Part shown: positions 14,812 through 23,532 of the stretch, piece after piece
How the letters are laid out: each line of letters starts with the position of its first letter
Numbering within the stretch: position 1 is the first letter of the stretch
Assembly: GCF_022606355.1 (NCBI RefSeq)
Contig: NZ_JAHHZQ010000005.1
Span: 186,001 to 250,000, forward strand
Direction: 5' to 3'
Length of the DNA stretch: 64,000 nt
From: Leifsonia shinshuensis
Lineage (GTDB): Bacteria > Actinomycetota > Actinomycetes > Actinomycetales > Microbacteriaceae
The notes under the pieces: model-generated
The model's database searches: none
What the model saw: only the letters and a program-made list of their open reading frames with translations
What the model was told of the DNA's origin: nothing
Position numbers and translations under genes: made by a program

Positions 14812-16473
14812 ATGAATAAGCCAAGAACGCGCCTCCGGCGTTCACTCGTCGCCATCGCCGCCGCCGCGTCACTGCTGGCGATGAGCGCATGCAGCATTCA
14901 GACCTCCGGCTCCAACGGATCCGGCAGCTCGGGGGCCAGCGGCTCCCTGCTCTTCGGCGCGGACGGCGGCAACCCGACGTTCGTGCGCAACTTCAACCCC
15001 TTCTCACCGACCACCCGCACCGGCGCTCACTACATGTACGAGCCCCTGCAGGTGGTCAACGCGATCGACGGCAAGGCCACCCCGTTCCTCGCGACCGGCG
15101 ACAAGGTCGTCGACCCGAAGACGATCGAGTACACGATCCGCTCGGGCGTCGACTGGTCCGACGGCACGCCGTTCACCCCGGCCGACGTCGTCTACACCTT
15201 CGACCTGCTCAAGAAGACGCCGGCGCTCGACCTCCTCGGGCAGTGGCAGAACATCGACACGATCAGCTCATCGGGCAGCACCGTCACGTTCCACCTGAAG
15301 GGCCCGAACGTCCCCGCGGCGACCATCATCGACCAGCAGATCATCGTGCCGGAGCACATCTGGAAGACGGTCAAAGATCCGGTGACCTGGACGAACGAGA
15401 AGCCGGTCGCCACCGGACCGTACGTGGTCGGCGACTTCGCGCCGAACCAGTACACGATGGTCAAGAACACCAAGTACTGGCAGGCCGACAAGGTCGCCGC
15501 CGAGAAGCTGGTGCTCCCGGCCTCCAACACCAGCCTCCAGATCGTCAAGGGCGGTTACGACTGGGCCTACTCGTTCATCGACAACGTCGACAAGACCTGG
15601 GTGGGCGCGAACAAGCAGCACAACAAATACTGGTTCCCGCCCGGCGGCACCATCTCGCTGATCCCCAACCTCACCAAGGCGCCGTTCAACAACGTGGACT
15701 TCCGTGCGGGCCTGGCCTCCGCTCTCGATCGCGACAAGATCGCCAACGACGCCGAGCAGGGCTACGTGAAGGCCGCAGGTCAGAACGGGCTGCTGCTGCC
15801 GAACGCGCAGTCGTGGCTCAACTCCTCGCTGCCGAACCAGGGCATGATCGCCCAGGACGCGCAGAAGGCACTGCAGTCGTTCGCGAAGGCCGGCTACACG
15901 CAGCAGGGCGGCAAGCTCGTCGACGGCTCCGGCCAGCAGCTCCAACTCACGATCACCACCCCGAACGGCTACACCGACTGGCTGCGCGGCGTGCAGGCCG
16001 TCCAGTCGCAGCTGCAGGCAATCGGGATCGCGGTGACGATCGACCAGCCGCAGCCGGCCGCGTACACCCAGGCGCAGAACAACGGCGACTTCCAGCTCCT
16101 GATGGGGGCGTTCGGCGGCGCGGGCAGCGTCTACCAGGACTTCAACACCCTGATGAGCAGCCAGTTCGTCAAGCCGATCGGCACCGCGGCGTCCGGTAAC
16201 TTCGAGCGGTTCAGCAGCCCGCAGGCCGACGCCCTGCTCGAGCAGATGCGGTCGGCCACCTCCGACAGCGACCAGAAGAAGATCGCCGGCCAGCTGCAGG
16301 AGGTCATGTACAACCAGCTGCCCGTCATCAGCCTGTTCTACGGCGGACTCTGGGGCCTGTTCAGCGACAAGAGCTTCACCGGCTGGCCGAGCGCGAGCGA
16401 CCCGTACGCGACCCCGGCCACCTGGACGGAGAACTCGCTGCTGATCCTCACCCATCTCACGAAGGCGAAGTGA
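14812..16473 (+). CDS. ABC transporter substrate-binding lipoprotein, family 5
   Basis: A 553-residue protein. ATG at 14812 begins a signal peptide (LVAIAAAASLLAMSAC) with the lipobox cysteine at residue 27, then a Gly/Ser linker. The body is SBP_bac_5: YEPLQVVNAIDGKATPFLAT, the hallmark WSDGTPFTPADVVYTFDLL at about 124-142, and GPYVVGDFAPNQYTMVKN. Such proteins bind peptides, but also beta-glucosides in the Thermotoga Cbt-type systems. The GH1 enzyme at the operon end argues for a beta-linked oligosaccharide. It is first in the operon, controlled by LacI. Confidence 0.9.
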   Translation: MNKPRTRLRRSLVAIAAAASLLAMSACSIQTSGSNGSGSSGASGSLLFGADGGNPTFVRNFNPFSPTTRTGAHYMYEPLQVVNAIDGKATPFLATGDKVVDPKTIEYTIRSGVDWSDGTPFTPADVVYTFDLLKKTPALDLLGQWQNIDTISSSGSTVTFHLKGPNVPAATIIDQQIIVPEHIWKTVKDPVTWTNEKPVATGPYVVGDFAPNQYTMVKNTKYWQADKVAAEKLVLPASNTSLQIVKGGYDWAYSFIDNVDKTWVGANKQHNKYWFPPGGTISLIPNLTKAPFNNVDFRAGLASALDRDKIANDAEQGYVKAAGQNGLLLPNAQSWLNSSLPNQGMIAQDAQKALQSFAKAGYTQQGGKLVDGSGQQLQLTITTPNGYTDWLRGVQAVQSQLQAIGIAVTIDQPQPAAYTQAQNNGDFQLLMGAFGGAGSVYQDFNTLMSSQFVKPIGTAASGNFERFSSPQADALLEQMRSATSDSDQKKIAGQLQEVMYNQLPVISLFYGGLWGLFSDKSFTGWPSASDPYATPATWTENSLLILTHLTKAK

Positions 16474-16476
16474 GCG

Positions 16477-16512
16477 GAGGCCGGTCGCGGGTGACCGCCC
16501 GCGACCGGCCTC
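16477..16512 (+). promoter_or_regulatory. Intra-operon stem-loop
   Basis: GAGGCCGGTCGCGGG (16477-16491) is perfectly complementary to 16498-16512 with a six-base loop and no T-run. It lies between the binding-protein gene and the first permease gene. Such structures usually stabilise the upstream message, giving more binding protein than permease. Confidence 0.6.
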
Positions 16513-16549
16513 GGCTCCTGCCGCATCCCGAACAGCGAAAGGAGGCGTC

Positions 16550-17530
16550 GTGCGCTATCTGCTGGGCAAGCTGGGACTCTTCGTCCTCACGCTCTGGGCC
16601 GCCATCACGGTCAACTTCATCCTGCCGCGCCTGATGCCGGGATCGCCCGCCGACGCGGCGATCGCCAAGCTCAGCCAGAACGGCCCGGTGTCCCCGGCCA
16701 TGCGCGCCTCCATCGAGGCCCAGCTCGGCGTGCCGACGGGGAGCATCTGGGATCAGTACGTGACGTACCTCGGCCAGATCGTCCACTTCGACTTCGGGCC
16801 GTCGTTCAGCTACTTCCCGCAGTCGGTGTCGAGCCTGATCGGGGCGGCGCTGCCCTGGACGCTGGTGCTCGTCGGCACGGTGACGATCCTCGCCTTCGTG
16901 CTGGGCACCCTGCTCGGCGTGCTGGCGGCGTGGAAGCGCGGCACAGCGCTCGACACCATCCCGACCGTCGGCGGCCAGTTCCTCTCCGCGTTCCCCTACT
17001 TCTGGATCGCGCTGCTGCTGCTGTTCTTCTTCGGCTACGTGGCCGGCTGGTTCCCGACCAGCGGCGCGTATTCGCAGACCGCGACGCCGAACTGGAGCTG
17101 GAGCTTCTTCGCCGACGCGGTGTACCACGGGATCCTCCCCGGGCTCACGATCCTGCTCACCGCGTTCGGCGGCTGGATCATCGGTATGCGCAACACGATG
17201 GTCAACACCCTCGGCGAGGACTACGTGACCTTCGCCGAGGCCAACGGCCTGCGTACGCGCACGGTCGCCCTCCGCTACGCGGCCCGCAACGCGCTCCTGC
17301 CCCAGTTCACCTCGTTCGGCCTGGTGCTGGGCGGTGTCGTCGGCGGGTCGCTGCTCGTGGAGACGGTGTTCGCCTACCCGGGCGTCGGCCTGCTGCTCTT
17401 CCACGCGGTGACCAACCAGGACTACCCGCTGATGCAGGCGCTGTTCCTCATCATCACGGTGAGCGTCCTGATCGCGAACTTCCTGGTGGACATCCTGTAC
17501 GGCGTGCTCGACCCGAGGACCAGACGATGA
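16550..17530 (+). CDS. ABC transporter permease, DppB type
   Basis: A 326-residue protein, GTG at 16550 after AAAGGAGG. It has six membrane helices; the first (LGLFVLTLWAAITVNFILPR) is followed by a long external loop containing LMPGSPADA, as in DppB/OppB. The cytoplasmic EAA loop that contacts the ATPase reads TFAEANGLRTRTVALRYAAR at about residue 226. It pairs with the next gene to form the channel for the substrate delivered by the family 5 binding protein. The stop overlaps the next start as ATGA. Confidence 0.9.
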   Translation: MRYLLGKLGLFVLTLWAAITVNFILPRLMPGSPADAAIAKLSQNGPVSPAMRASIEAQLGVPTGSIWDQYVTYLGQIVHFDFGPSFSYFPQSVSSLIGAALPWTLVLVGTVTILAFVLGTLLGVLAAWKRGTALDTIPTVGGQFLSAFPYFWIALLLLFFFGYVAGWFPTSGAYSQTATPNWSWSFFADAVYHGILPGLTILLTAFGGWIIGMRNTMVNTLGEDYVTFAEANGLRTRTVALRYAARNALLPQFTSFGLVLGGVVGGSLLVETVFAYPGVGLLLFHAVTNQDYPLMQALFLIITVSVLIANFLVDILYGVLDPRTRR

Positions 17531-18492
17531 CGCAGAAGGAACCCACGATGACGCAGCCACCGAGCACGACCTCCGTCCGTGCGACCGAGGTCGCGGCCGC
17601 GGCGGCGACCGAGCAGAAGGGCTGGAACCCGCTGCGTGTGGTCGGGCGCGCGGTCGGGACCGTCTGGTCGGAGCCGAAGGCGCGCTTCGGCATCATCCTG
17701 CTCGCGCTCTTCATCCTGATGGCGATCTTCGCCCCGCTGCTCGCGCCGTACGACCCGCACGACACGTCCTTCCCGCACAGTCAGGACGGCAGCGCCGCGC
17801 ACTGGCTGGGCACGACCGCGGTCGGCCAGGACGTGCTCTCGCAGCTGATCTGGGGCTCCCGAATCTCCGTGTCGGTGGCCCTGGTCGCCGGCCTGCTCAG
17901 CACGATCGTCGCCGTGGCCGTCGGTCTCAGCTGGGGCTACGTTCGCGCGTTCTGGGGCGAGGGCGTCGGCTTCGTCGTCAATCTCTTCCTGGTCATCCCC
18001 TCGCTGCCGCTCATGATCGTGATCGCGGCGTACCTCCACAACGGCGGCATCGGCGTCATCGTGCTCGTGGTCGTGGTGACCGGCTGGGCGTGGGGCGCGA
18101 GGGTGCTGCGCTCGCAGACGCAGACCCTCCGCTCCCGCGACTTCATCACCGCGGCCAAGTTCAGCGGCGAGAGCCCGAACCGGATCGTCTTCCGAGAGAT
18201 CCTGCCCAACATGACCTCGCTGATCGTTGCGAGCTTCTTCGGGGCGGCGACCGCGGCCATCCTGGCGGAGGCCGGTCTGGAGTTCCTGGGCCTCGGCGAC
18301 CCGAACACGGTGAGCTGGGGAACCATGCTCTTCTGGGCGCAGAACAGCAACGTACTGCTCACCGGCCAGTGGGTGCAGCTGTTCGCGCCCGGCTTCATGA
18401 TCGCGCTGTTCGCCGTCTCGATGACGTTCATCAACTTCGGAGTCGACGGCCTCAGCAATCCCCGTCTGCGCGAGAGGAAGGCGGCGCGATGA
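17527..18492 (+). CDS. ABC transporter permease, DppC type
   Basis: A 321-residue protein. ATG at 17527 overlaps the previous stop; a second ATG at 17548 with AAGGAA upstream is also plausible and would remove seven residues. After a cytoplasmic N-terminus the first helix is FGIILLALFILMAIFAPLLA, followed by the YDPHDTSF and HWLGTTAVGQDVLSQLIWG segments typical of DppC/OppC. The EAA loop is in ITAAKFSGESPNRIVFREIL. It forms a heterodimeric channel with the preceding permease. The stop overlaps the ATPase start as ATGA. Confidence 0.9.
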   Translation: MTQKEPTMTQPPSTTSVRATEVAAAAATEQKGWNPLRVVGRAVGTVWSEPKARFGIILLALFILMAIFAPLLAPYDPHDTSFPHSQDGSAAHWLGTTAVGQDVLSQLIWGSRISVSVALVAGLLSTIVAVAVGLSWGYVRAFWGEGVGFVVNLFLVIPSLPLMIVIAAYLHNGGIGVIVLVVVVTGWAWGARVLRSQTQTLRSRDFITAAKFSGESPNRIVFREILPNMTSLIVASFFGAATAAILAEAGLEFLGLGDPNTVSWGTMLFWAQNSNVLLTGQWVQLFAPGFMIALFAVSMTFINFGVDGLSNPRLRERKAAR

Positions 18493-20177
18493 GCCTGCTG
18501 CGAGTGGAAGACCTGTCCGTCGTCTACGACGAGGGGAACGGCACCGCGTTCGAGGCCGTGAAGAAGGTCGGCTTCGCCCTCGACCAGGGTGAGTTCGTCG
18601 GGCTGGTCGGCGAGTCCGGCTCCGGAAAGTCGACGCTCGGCTTCGCGCTCACCCGGCTCTCGAAGCCGCCTGCGCGCATCGCGGGAGGCCGCATCCTGTT
18701 CGACGGCACCGACATCGCCGCGCTTTCCACCGAGGAGGTGCGCACCCAGCGGCAGGGCGGCTTCGCGATGGTGCTGCAGTCGGGCATGAACGCGCTCAAC
18801 CCGGTGCGGACCGTCCGCAACCACTTCCTCGACATCTTCGCCGCGCACGGCCACGTGCCGCCGCGCGCCCGAGCCGCCAGGGCGGAGGAGCTCATCGCCA
18901 AGGTGGAGCTGCCTCCCGCGACGCTGAACCGGTACCCCGGCGAGCTCTCCGGCGGTATGCGGCAGCGCGTCTCGATCGCGCTCGCCCTCTCGCTGGAGCC
19001 GCGGCTGATGGTCTTCGACGAGCCGACCACCGCCCTCGACGTGCTCGTGCAGCACGCGGTGATGAACACCATCCGGCAGCTGCAGGCATCGGAGAACTTC
19101 ACGGCCGTGCTCATCAGCCATGACCTCGGCGTCGTGCTGGAGGCGACGCAGCGCGTGCTGGTCATGCACGACGGCGTCATCGTGGAGGACGCCCCGAGCG
19201 AGCGCATCCTGAACGCGCCGCAGCACCCGTACACGCAGATGCTCCTGAGCCACTACGGCGACCCGCGCGCCGCCGAGGTGAGCGTGCCCGGTCTGGACCG
19301 GCGCACCGGAGGCGCCGCGCGACCGGAGCCGGCGACAGGCGCGGTCTCGGGCGCGCGGACCTCGGGGTCCGCCGCGCGGCAGCGGGTCGGCGCGCGCGAG
19401 CCGATGGTCGTCTCCAACCTGACCAAGGTGTACCCGAAGGGTCGCAGGGGTGACGCGACGCGTGCGGTCGACGACGTGTCCTTCACGCTCGAGCCGGGGA
19501 TGTCGATGGCGCTGGTCGGCGCCAGCGGCAGCGGCAAGTCCACCATCGCCAAGATGATCACCGGCGTAGAGCGGCCGACCTCCGGCACCATCGCGTTCGG
19601 AGGCACCCGCATCGACACGCTGCGCGGCCGGCGGGCTCTCAAGCAGCTGCATTCCGAAGTGCAGATGGTGTTCCAGGATCCGTACGCGGCGCTGAACCCG
19701 CTGCACACCGTCGAGTACATCCTGACCCGGCCGGTGGTGAACTTCACCGGCCTGCGTGGTGGGGCGGCCCGAGCCCGTGTGCTCGAACTGCTCGAGACGG
19801 TCGGCCTGACCCCGGTCGAGAAGTTCGCCTCACGGCTGCCGCATCAGCTCTCCGGAGGCCAGCGCCAGCGCGTCGTCATCGCGCGTGCCCTCGCGAGCGA
19901 CCCGCAGGTGATCATCGCCGACGAGCCGGTCTCGATGCTCGACATGTCGCTGCGGGCGGGCGTGCTCGCCCTGCTGGAGGAGCTGAGGCGCACCCGCGGC
20001 GTGAGCATGCTCTACATCACCCACGACCTGCTCAGCGCGCGACTGGTCACCGACCGGATCATGGTGCTCGACAAGGGCGTCGTGGTCGAGCGCGGCGACA
20101 CGGCCGAGGTGCTGCAGCGACCCCGGGACGACTACACGGTGCGGCTGCTCGACGCCGTCCCGAGCCCGCGCGGCTGA
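18489..20177 (+). CDS. Fused dual ABC ATPase (DppD-DppF type)
   Basis: A 562-residue protein with two complete nucleotide-binding domains. First: Walker A GESGSGKST near residue 40, signature LSGGMRQR, Walker B LMVFDEPTTALD. Second: Walker A GASGSGKST near 345, signature LSGGQRQR, Walker B VIIADEPVSMLD. They are joined by an Ala/Gly/Arg linker of about 50 residues (from PGLDRRTGGAARPEPATGAV). Dpp/Opp systems normally use two separate ATPases; fusion is common in Actinobacteria and fixes a 1:1 ratio. It powers import through the two permeases encoded upstream. Confidence 0.9.
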   Translation: MSLLRVEDLSVVYDEGNGTAFEAVKKVGFALDQGEFVGLVGESGSGKSTLGFALTRLSKPPARIAGGRILFDGTDIAALSTEEVRTQRQGGFAMVLQSGMNALNPVRTVRNHFLDIFAAHGHVPPRARAARAEELIAKVELPPATLNRYPGELSGGMRQRVSIALALSLEPRLMVFDEPTTALDVLVQHAVMNTIRQLQASENFTAVLISHDLGVVLEATQRVLVMHDGVIVEDAPSERILNAPQHPYTQMLLSHYGDPRAAEVSVPGLDRRTGGAARPEPATGAVSGARTSGSAARQRVGAREPMVVSNLTKVYPKGRRGDATRAVDDVSFTLEPGMSMALVGASGSGKSTIAKMITGVERPTSGTIAFGGTRIDTLRGRRALKQLHSEVQMVFQDPYAALNPLHTVEYILTRPVVNFTGLRGGAARARVLELLETVGLTPVEKFASRLPHQLSGGQRQRVVIARALASDPQVIIADEPVSMLDMSLRAGVLALLEELRRTRGVSMLYITHDLLSARLVTDRIMVLDKGVVVERGDTAEVLQRPRDDYTVRLLDAVPSPRG

Positions 20178-20210
20178 CGTCCCTTCCGACCACGAACCGA
20201 GGAGAACCCT

Positions 20211-21383
20211 GTGCTCACCTTTCCCGACGGCTTCCTCTGGGGTGCCGCGACTGCTGCCCACCAGGTGGAGGGGAACAACGTCAACAGCAACTGGTGGGTC
20301 CTGGAGCACACCCCCGGCACCCCGATCGTGGAGCCGAGCGGTGATGCCGCCGACCATTACCACCGCTACCCGGAGGACCTCCGGCTGCTCGCCGACGCCG
20401 GCCTGAACAGCTACCGGTTCTCCGTCGAGTGGGCGCGCATCGAGCCGGAGCGCGGGTTCGTCTCGCGGGCCTCCCTCGACCACTACCGCCGCATGATCGA
20501 CGCCTGCCTCGAGGTCGGTCTCGAACCGGTCGTCACACTGATGCACTTCACGGTGCCGCGGTGGATGGATGCGGCCGGCTTCTGGCGCAATCCGGAGGCT
20601 CCCGACCTGTTCGCGCGCTACACCGAGACCGTGCTGCCGATCCTGGAGGACGGCGTGCGCTACGTCTGCACGATCAACGAGCCGAACATCGCGGCGATGC
20701 TGGCGGGCGGCGAGGACGCCGGCAACCTGGTCGCCTTCGGCCTCCCCAATCCCGACCTCCAGGTCGCCGACGCCCTGCTCGCCTCGCACAGGAGGGCGCG
20801 CGAGGTGCTCTCGTCGGTGCCCGGCCTGCAGAGCGGCTGGACCATCGCGACGCAGGACTTCCGGGCGGTGGACGAGCCGGGCGCGGCCGAGATGCTGCAC
20901 GAGTACGGCTATCCGCGCGACGACTGGTACCTCGAGCAGGCGGAGGGCGACGACTTCGTCGGCGTGCAGGCGTACACGCGCACGTTCATCGGGCCGGAGG
21001 GCCCGCGCCCGGTCGCGGACGACGTGGAGACCACCCTGACCGGTTGGGAGTTCTACCCGTCGGCCGCGGCGAACGGCATCCGCTCGGCCTGGCAGAAGAG
21101 CAGCCACACGCCGGTGATGGTGACAGAGAACGGCATCGCGACCGCCGACGACAGCCGCCGCGTCGACTACACCGCGGAGTCGCTGCGCGCCATCCACGAG
21201 ACGATCGCGGAGGGGATCGACGTGTGGGGTTACCTGCACTGGAGCGCGCTCGACAACTACGAGTGGGCCAGCGGCTTCCGGCCGACGTTCGGCCTCATCG
21301 GCGTCGATCTGCAGACCTTCGAGCGCACGCCCAAGCCCTCCCTCGGCTGGCTCGGCGCCGTCGCCCGCCGCAACGCCCTCTGA
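20211..21383 (+). CDS. Glycoside hydrolase family 1 beta-glycosidase
   Basis: A 390-residue protein, GTG at 20211 after GAGGAGAA. FPDGFLWGAATAAHQVEG is the GH1 N-terminal signature. The acid/base glutamate is E157 in TINEPN and the nucleophile is E306 in VTENG, both present. It is about 60 residues shorter than usual GH1 enzymes; the middle loops between about 165 and 240 are reduced, which may change substrate range. No signal peptide, so it acts in the cytoplasm on sugars brought in by the adjacent importer, probably cellobiose-like or other beta-glucosides. Confidence 0.9.
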   Translation: MLTFPDGFLWGAATAAHQVEGNNVNSNWWVLEHTPGTPIVEPSGDAADHYHRYPEDLRLLADAGLNSYRFSVEWARIEPERGFVSRASLDHYRRMIDACLEVGLEPVVTLMHFTVPRWMDAAGFWRNPEAPDLFARYTETVLPILEDGVRYVCTINEPNIAAMLAGGEDAGNLVAFGLPNPDLQVADALLASHRRAREVLSSVPGLQSGWTIATQDFRAVDEPGAAEMLHEYGYPRDDWYLEQAEGDDFVGVQAYTRTFIGPEGPRPVADDVETTLTGWEFYPSAAANGIRSAWQKSSHTPVMVTENGIATADDSRRVDYTAESLRAIHETIAEGIDVWGYLHWSALDNYEWASGFRPTFGLIGVDLQTFERTPKPSLGWLGAVARRNAL

Positions 21384-21390
21384 CCTCCCC

Positions 21391-21447
21391 CGAGGGGCAC
21401 GCAAGCGCCCCTTCCCGGCCGTTTTAGGGGCGTTTGCGTGCCCTTCG
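21391..21447. terminator. Long hairpin carrying the GGGGCACGC repeat, right copy
   Basis: The arm at 21391-21412 pairs almost perfectly with 21426-21447 across a short loop that contains TTTT. It lies eight bases after the GH1 stop and is the likely terminator of the operon. Its first 22 bases are identical to 13430-13451 on the far side of the LacI gene. Confidence 0.65.
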
Positions 21448-21486
21448 GCGAGTGGAGGTTGCGTGGGCGGCATCGGGATGCGACGA

Positions 21487-21504
21487 TTACCGAACGATCG
21501 GTAA
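21487..21504. promoter_or_regulatory. TetR/PaaR-type operator before the paa genes
   Basis: TTACCGAACGATCGGTAA has perfect 7-base arms. ACCGA/TCGGT inverted repeats are typical targets of the TetR-family phenylacetate regulator PaaR in Actinobacteria, as I know it. It lies 53 bases upstream of the thiolase remnant start and 100 bases upstream of paaI. A matching PaaR gene is not evident in the window. Confidence 0.55.
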
Positions 21505-21556
21505 GGAATTCGTGCGTCGCCGTGGATGCGCGATCCGCCGGCGGGTGAGGATGACG

Positions 21557-21607
21557 ATGTCCGACGCTTTCCTGGTGAGTGGGGTTCGGCCGGCGGTGCG
21601 CGCATGA
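21557..21607 (+). pseudogene. Thiolase gene remnant (N-terminal 16 codons)
   Basis: ATG at 21557 (another in-frame ATG at 21551) opens MSDAFLVSGVRPAVRA and stops at TGA overlapping the paaI start as ATGA. The first 11 residues match the invariant beginning of acyl-CoA thiolases such as the paa-operon 3-oxoadipyl-CoA thiolase, where it continues with TPVGR and a GG segment. Here the reading stops at once, so nearly the entire thiolase has been deleted. What remains sits exactly at the operator-proximal position and couples translation into paaI. Confidence 0.6.
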
Positions 21608-22038
21608 GCGCGCGCCCGGAGCAGCCGGTGCGCCCGATGATGCAGCGCGACCGGGCCTCCGCCGCCCTGGGCATGCTGGTCGAGAAGGATGAACCGGGGG
21701 AGTCCCGTGTCAGCATGCGCGTGCGCGAAGACATGACCAACGGCTTCGCCATCACGCACGGCGGCCTCGTGTTCGCGCTCGCCGACACCGCCTTCGCGAT
21801 CGCCTGCAACGAGGACGAACGGGTGACCGTCGCCGCGGGCGCGGACATCACCTTCCTCAAGTCCACGCGCGCCGGGCAGACGCTCACCGCGCACGCCGTG
21901 CGCCGCAGCCTGGTCGGGCGCACGGGCGTCTACGACGTCACCGTGACCGACGAGACCGGCGACGCGGTCGCGGAGTTCCGCGGTCGCTCGCTCACCACCA
22001 ACCGGGCCGCCGCCGACGCCGGCGGCACCGCCGACTGA
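21604..22038 (+). CDS. paaI: PaaI-type acyl-CoA thioesterase
   Basis: A 144-residue hotdog-fold protein, ATG at 21604. VREDMTNGFAITHGGLVFAL followed by ADTAFA is the PaaI signature: the HGG turn and the catalytic Asp in the next helix (LAD). It hydrolyses ring-hydroxylated phenylacetyl-CoA thioesters, releasing trapped CoA during phenylacetate breakdown. It overlaps the thiolase remnant and precedes paaK by 14 bases. Its own ribosome-binding site is poor, so translation probably depends on coupling to the remnant. Confidence 0.85.
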   Translation: MSARPEQPVRPMMQRDRASAALGMLVEKDEPGESRVSMRVREDMTNGFAITHGGLVFALADTAFAIACNEDERVTVAAGADITFLKSTRAGQTLTAHAVRRSLVGRTGVYDVTVTDETGDAVAEFRGRSLTTNRAAADAGGTAD

Positions 22039-22052
22039 ACCGGGAGCGACCC

Positions 22053-23366
22053 GTGTCGAAGACGACCACCGCCCGAGCCGCGCTCGACGTCGCCGAGGTC
22101 GACCCGGCGACCATCGGCCGCGACGAACTGCGCGCCCTCCAGCTCCGCCGCCTCCAGTGGACAGTGCGGCACGCGTACGAGAACGTGCCGTTCTACCGCG
22201 CCACGTTCGAGGCGGCGGGTGTCGCGCCGGACGACATCCGCACCCTCGACGACGTCCGCCTGCTGCCGTTCACCACCAAGGACGACCTGCGGTCGACCTA
22301 CCCGTTCGGGATGTTCGCCGTCCCGATGTCGGAGGTGCGCCGCATCCACGCATCGTCGGGCACGACCGGGCGACCGACCGTGGTCGGCTACACGCAGGGC
22401 GACCTCGACCGGTGGGCCGACCTCGTCGGGCGCTCGCTGCGCGCGGCGGGGGTGGCGGCCGGCTGGAAGGTGCACAACGCCTACGGGTACGGGCTGTTCA
22501 CCGGAGGCCTCGGCGCGCACGCCGGTATCGAGCGGATCGGCGCGACCGTCATCCCGATGTCGGGGGGTCAGACCGCGCGGCAGGTGCAGCTGATCCACGA
22601 CTTCGAGCCCGACGCGATCATGTGCACGCCGAGCTATCTGCTGACGATCGCGGACGCCATCGAGGCAGCGGGGCTCGACCCGCGCGGCACGTCGCTCAAG
22701 GTCGCGATCCTGGGCGCCGAGCCCTGGACGAACGAGTTGCGGGCCGAGATCGAGCGCCGTCTGGGCCTGGACGCCGTCGACATCTACGGCCTCAGCGAGG
22801 TGATGGGCCCCGGCGTCGCGAGCGAGTCCGTGGTGACCAAGGACGGCCCGCACGTCTGGGAGGATCACTTCCTCCCCGAGACGATCGACGGCGAGACGGG
22901 CGAGCCCGTCGCGGACGGCGAGCACGGCGAGCTCGTCTTCACGTCGCTGACCAAGGAGGCGTTCCCCGTCATCCGCTACCGAACGCGCGACCTGACCCGC
23001 CTGCTGCCGGGCAGAGCCTATCCGGCTCTGCGCCGCATCGAGAAGATCACCGGGCGCGACGACGACATGATCATCCTGCGCGGCGTGAACCTCTTCCCCA
23101 CCCAGATCGAGGAGCTCGTGCTCGGCATCGAGACGCTCACACCGCACTTCGTGCTCGAGCTGCGCAGGGCGGGCAGGCTCGACACGCTCACCGTGCGCAT
23201 CGAGCGCCACCCGGCTCTCGACCGCGATGTGTGCGAGGCGGCGGCGAAGGTGCTCCAGCAGCGCATCAAGACGCACATCGGCACGACCGTCGACGTCGTC
23301 CTCGCCGAGCCGGCGGAGCTCCCTCGCAGCGAGGGCAAGTACAAGCGCGTCTACGACTACCGCTGA
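22053..23366 (+). CDS. paaK: Phenylacetate-CoA ligase
   Basis: A 437-residue protein, GTG at 22053. RRLQWTVRHAYENVPFYRA is the usual PaaK opening; the AMP-binding P-loop is SSGTTGRPTVVGYT at about 96-109; IYGLSEVMGPGVA is the second adenylate motif and KITGRDDDMIILRGVNLFPT the hinge to the C-terminal lid. It converts phenylacetate, ATP and CoA to phenylacetyl-CoA. The ring-oxygenase genes paaABCDE are absent here, so the pathway either continues elsewhere in the genome or has been reduced to activation and thioester recycling. Confidence 0.9.
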   Translation: MSKTTTARAALDVAEVDPATIGRDELRALQLRRLQWTVRHAYENVPFYRATFEAAGVAPDDIRTLDDVRLLPFTTKDDLRSTYPFGMFAVPMSEVRRIHASSGTTGRPTVVGYTQGDLDRWADLVGRSLRAAGVAAGWKVHNAYGYGLFTGGLGAHAGIERIGATVIPMSGGQTARQVQLIHDFEPDAIMCTPSYLLTIADAIEAAGLDPRGTSLKVAILGAEPWTNELRAEIERRLGLDAVDIYGLSEVMGPGVASESVVTKDGPHVWEDHFLPETIDGETGEPVADGEHGELVFTSLTKEAFPVIRYRTRDLTRLLPGRAYPALRRIEKITGRDDDMIILRGVNLFPTQIEELVLGIETLTPHFVLELRRAGRLDTLTVRIERHPALDRDVCEAAAKVLQQRIKTHIGTTVDVVLAEPAELPRSEGKYKRVYDYR

Positions 23367-23378
23367 CCTCCCGCGACA

Positions 23379-23507
23379 TTCGTCACGAATCACGACATTC
23401 GTGCCACGAATCACGACATTCGTCACGAATCCCGCGCCCCGGCAAAGATCGAGATTCGTCACGAATGTCGAGATTCGTGGCACGAAAAGTGACATTCGTG
23501 ACGAATC
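23379..23507. repeat. Two triplets of ATTCGT palindromes
   Basis: Six palindromes of the type ATTCGT-N-ACGAAT (13 bp) or ATTCGT-N3-ACGAAT (15 bp), centred at 23385, 23405, 23425 and at 23461, 23481, 23501, that is at exact 20-bp steps in each triplet. Order in each triplet is 13, 15, 13 bp. It lies between the convergent 3' ends of paaK and the TetR gene. Same family as 51566-52419. Confidence 0.85.
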
Positions 23508-23532
23508 TCGTGCCCCTCGGGGGCTCAGGGGC

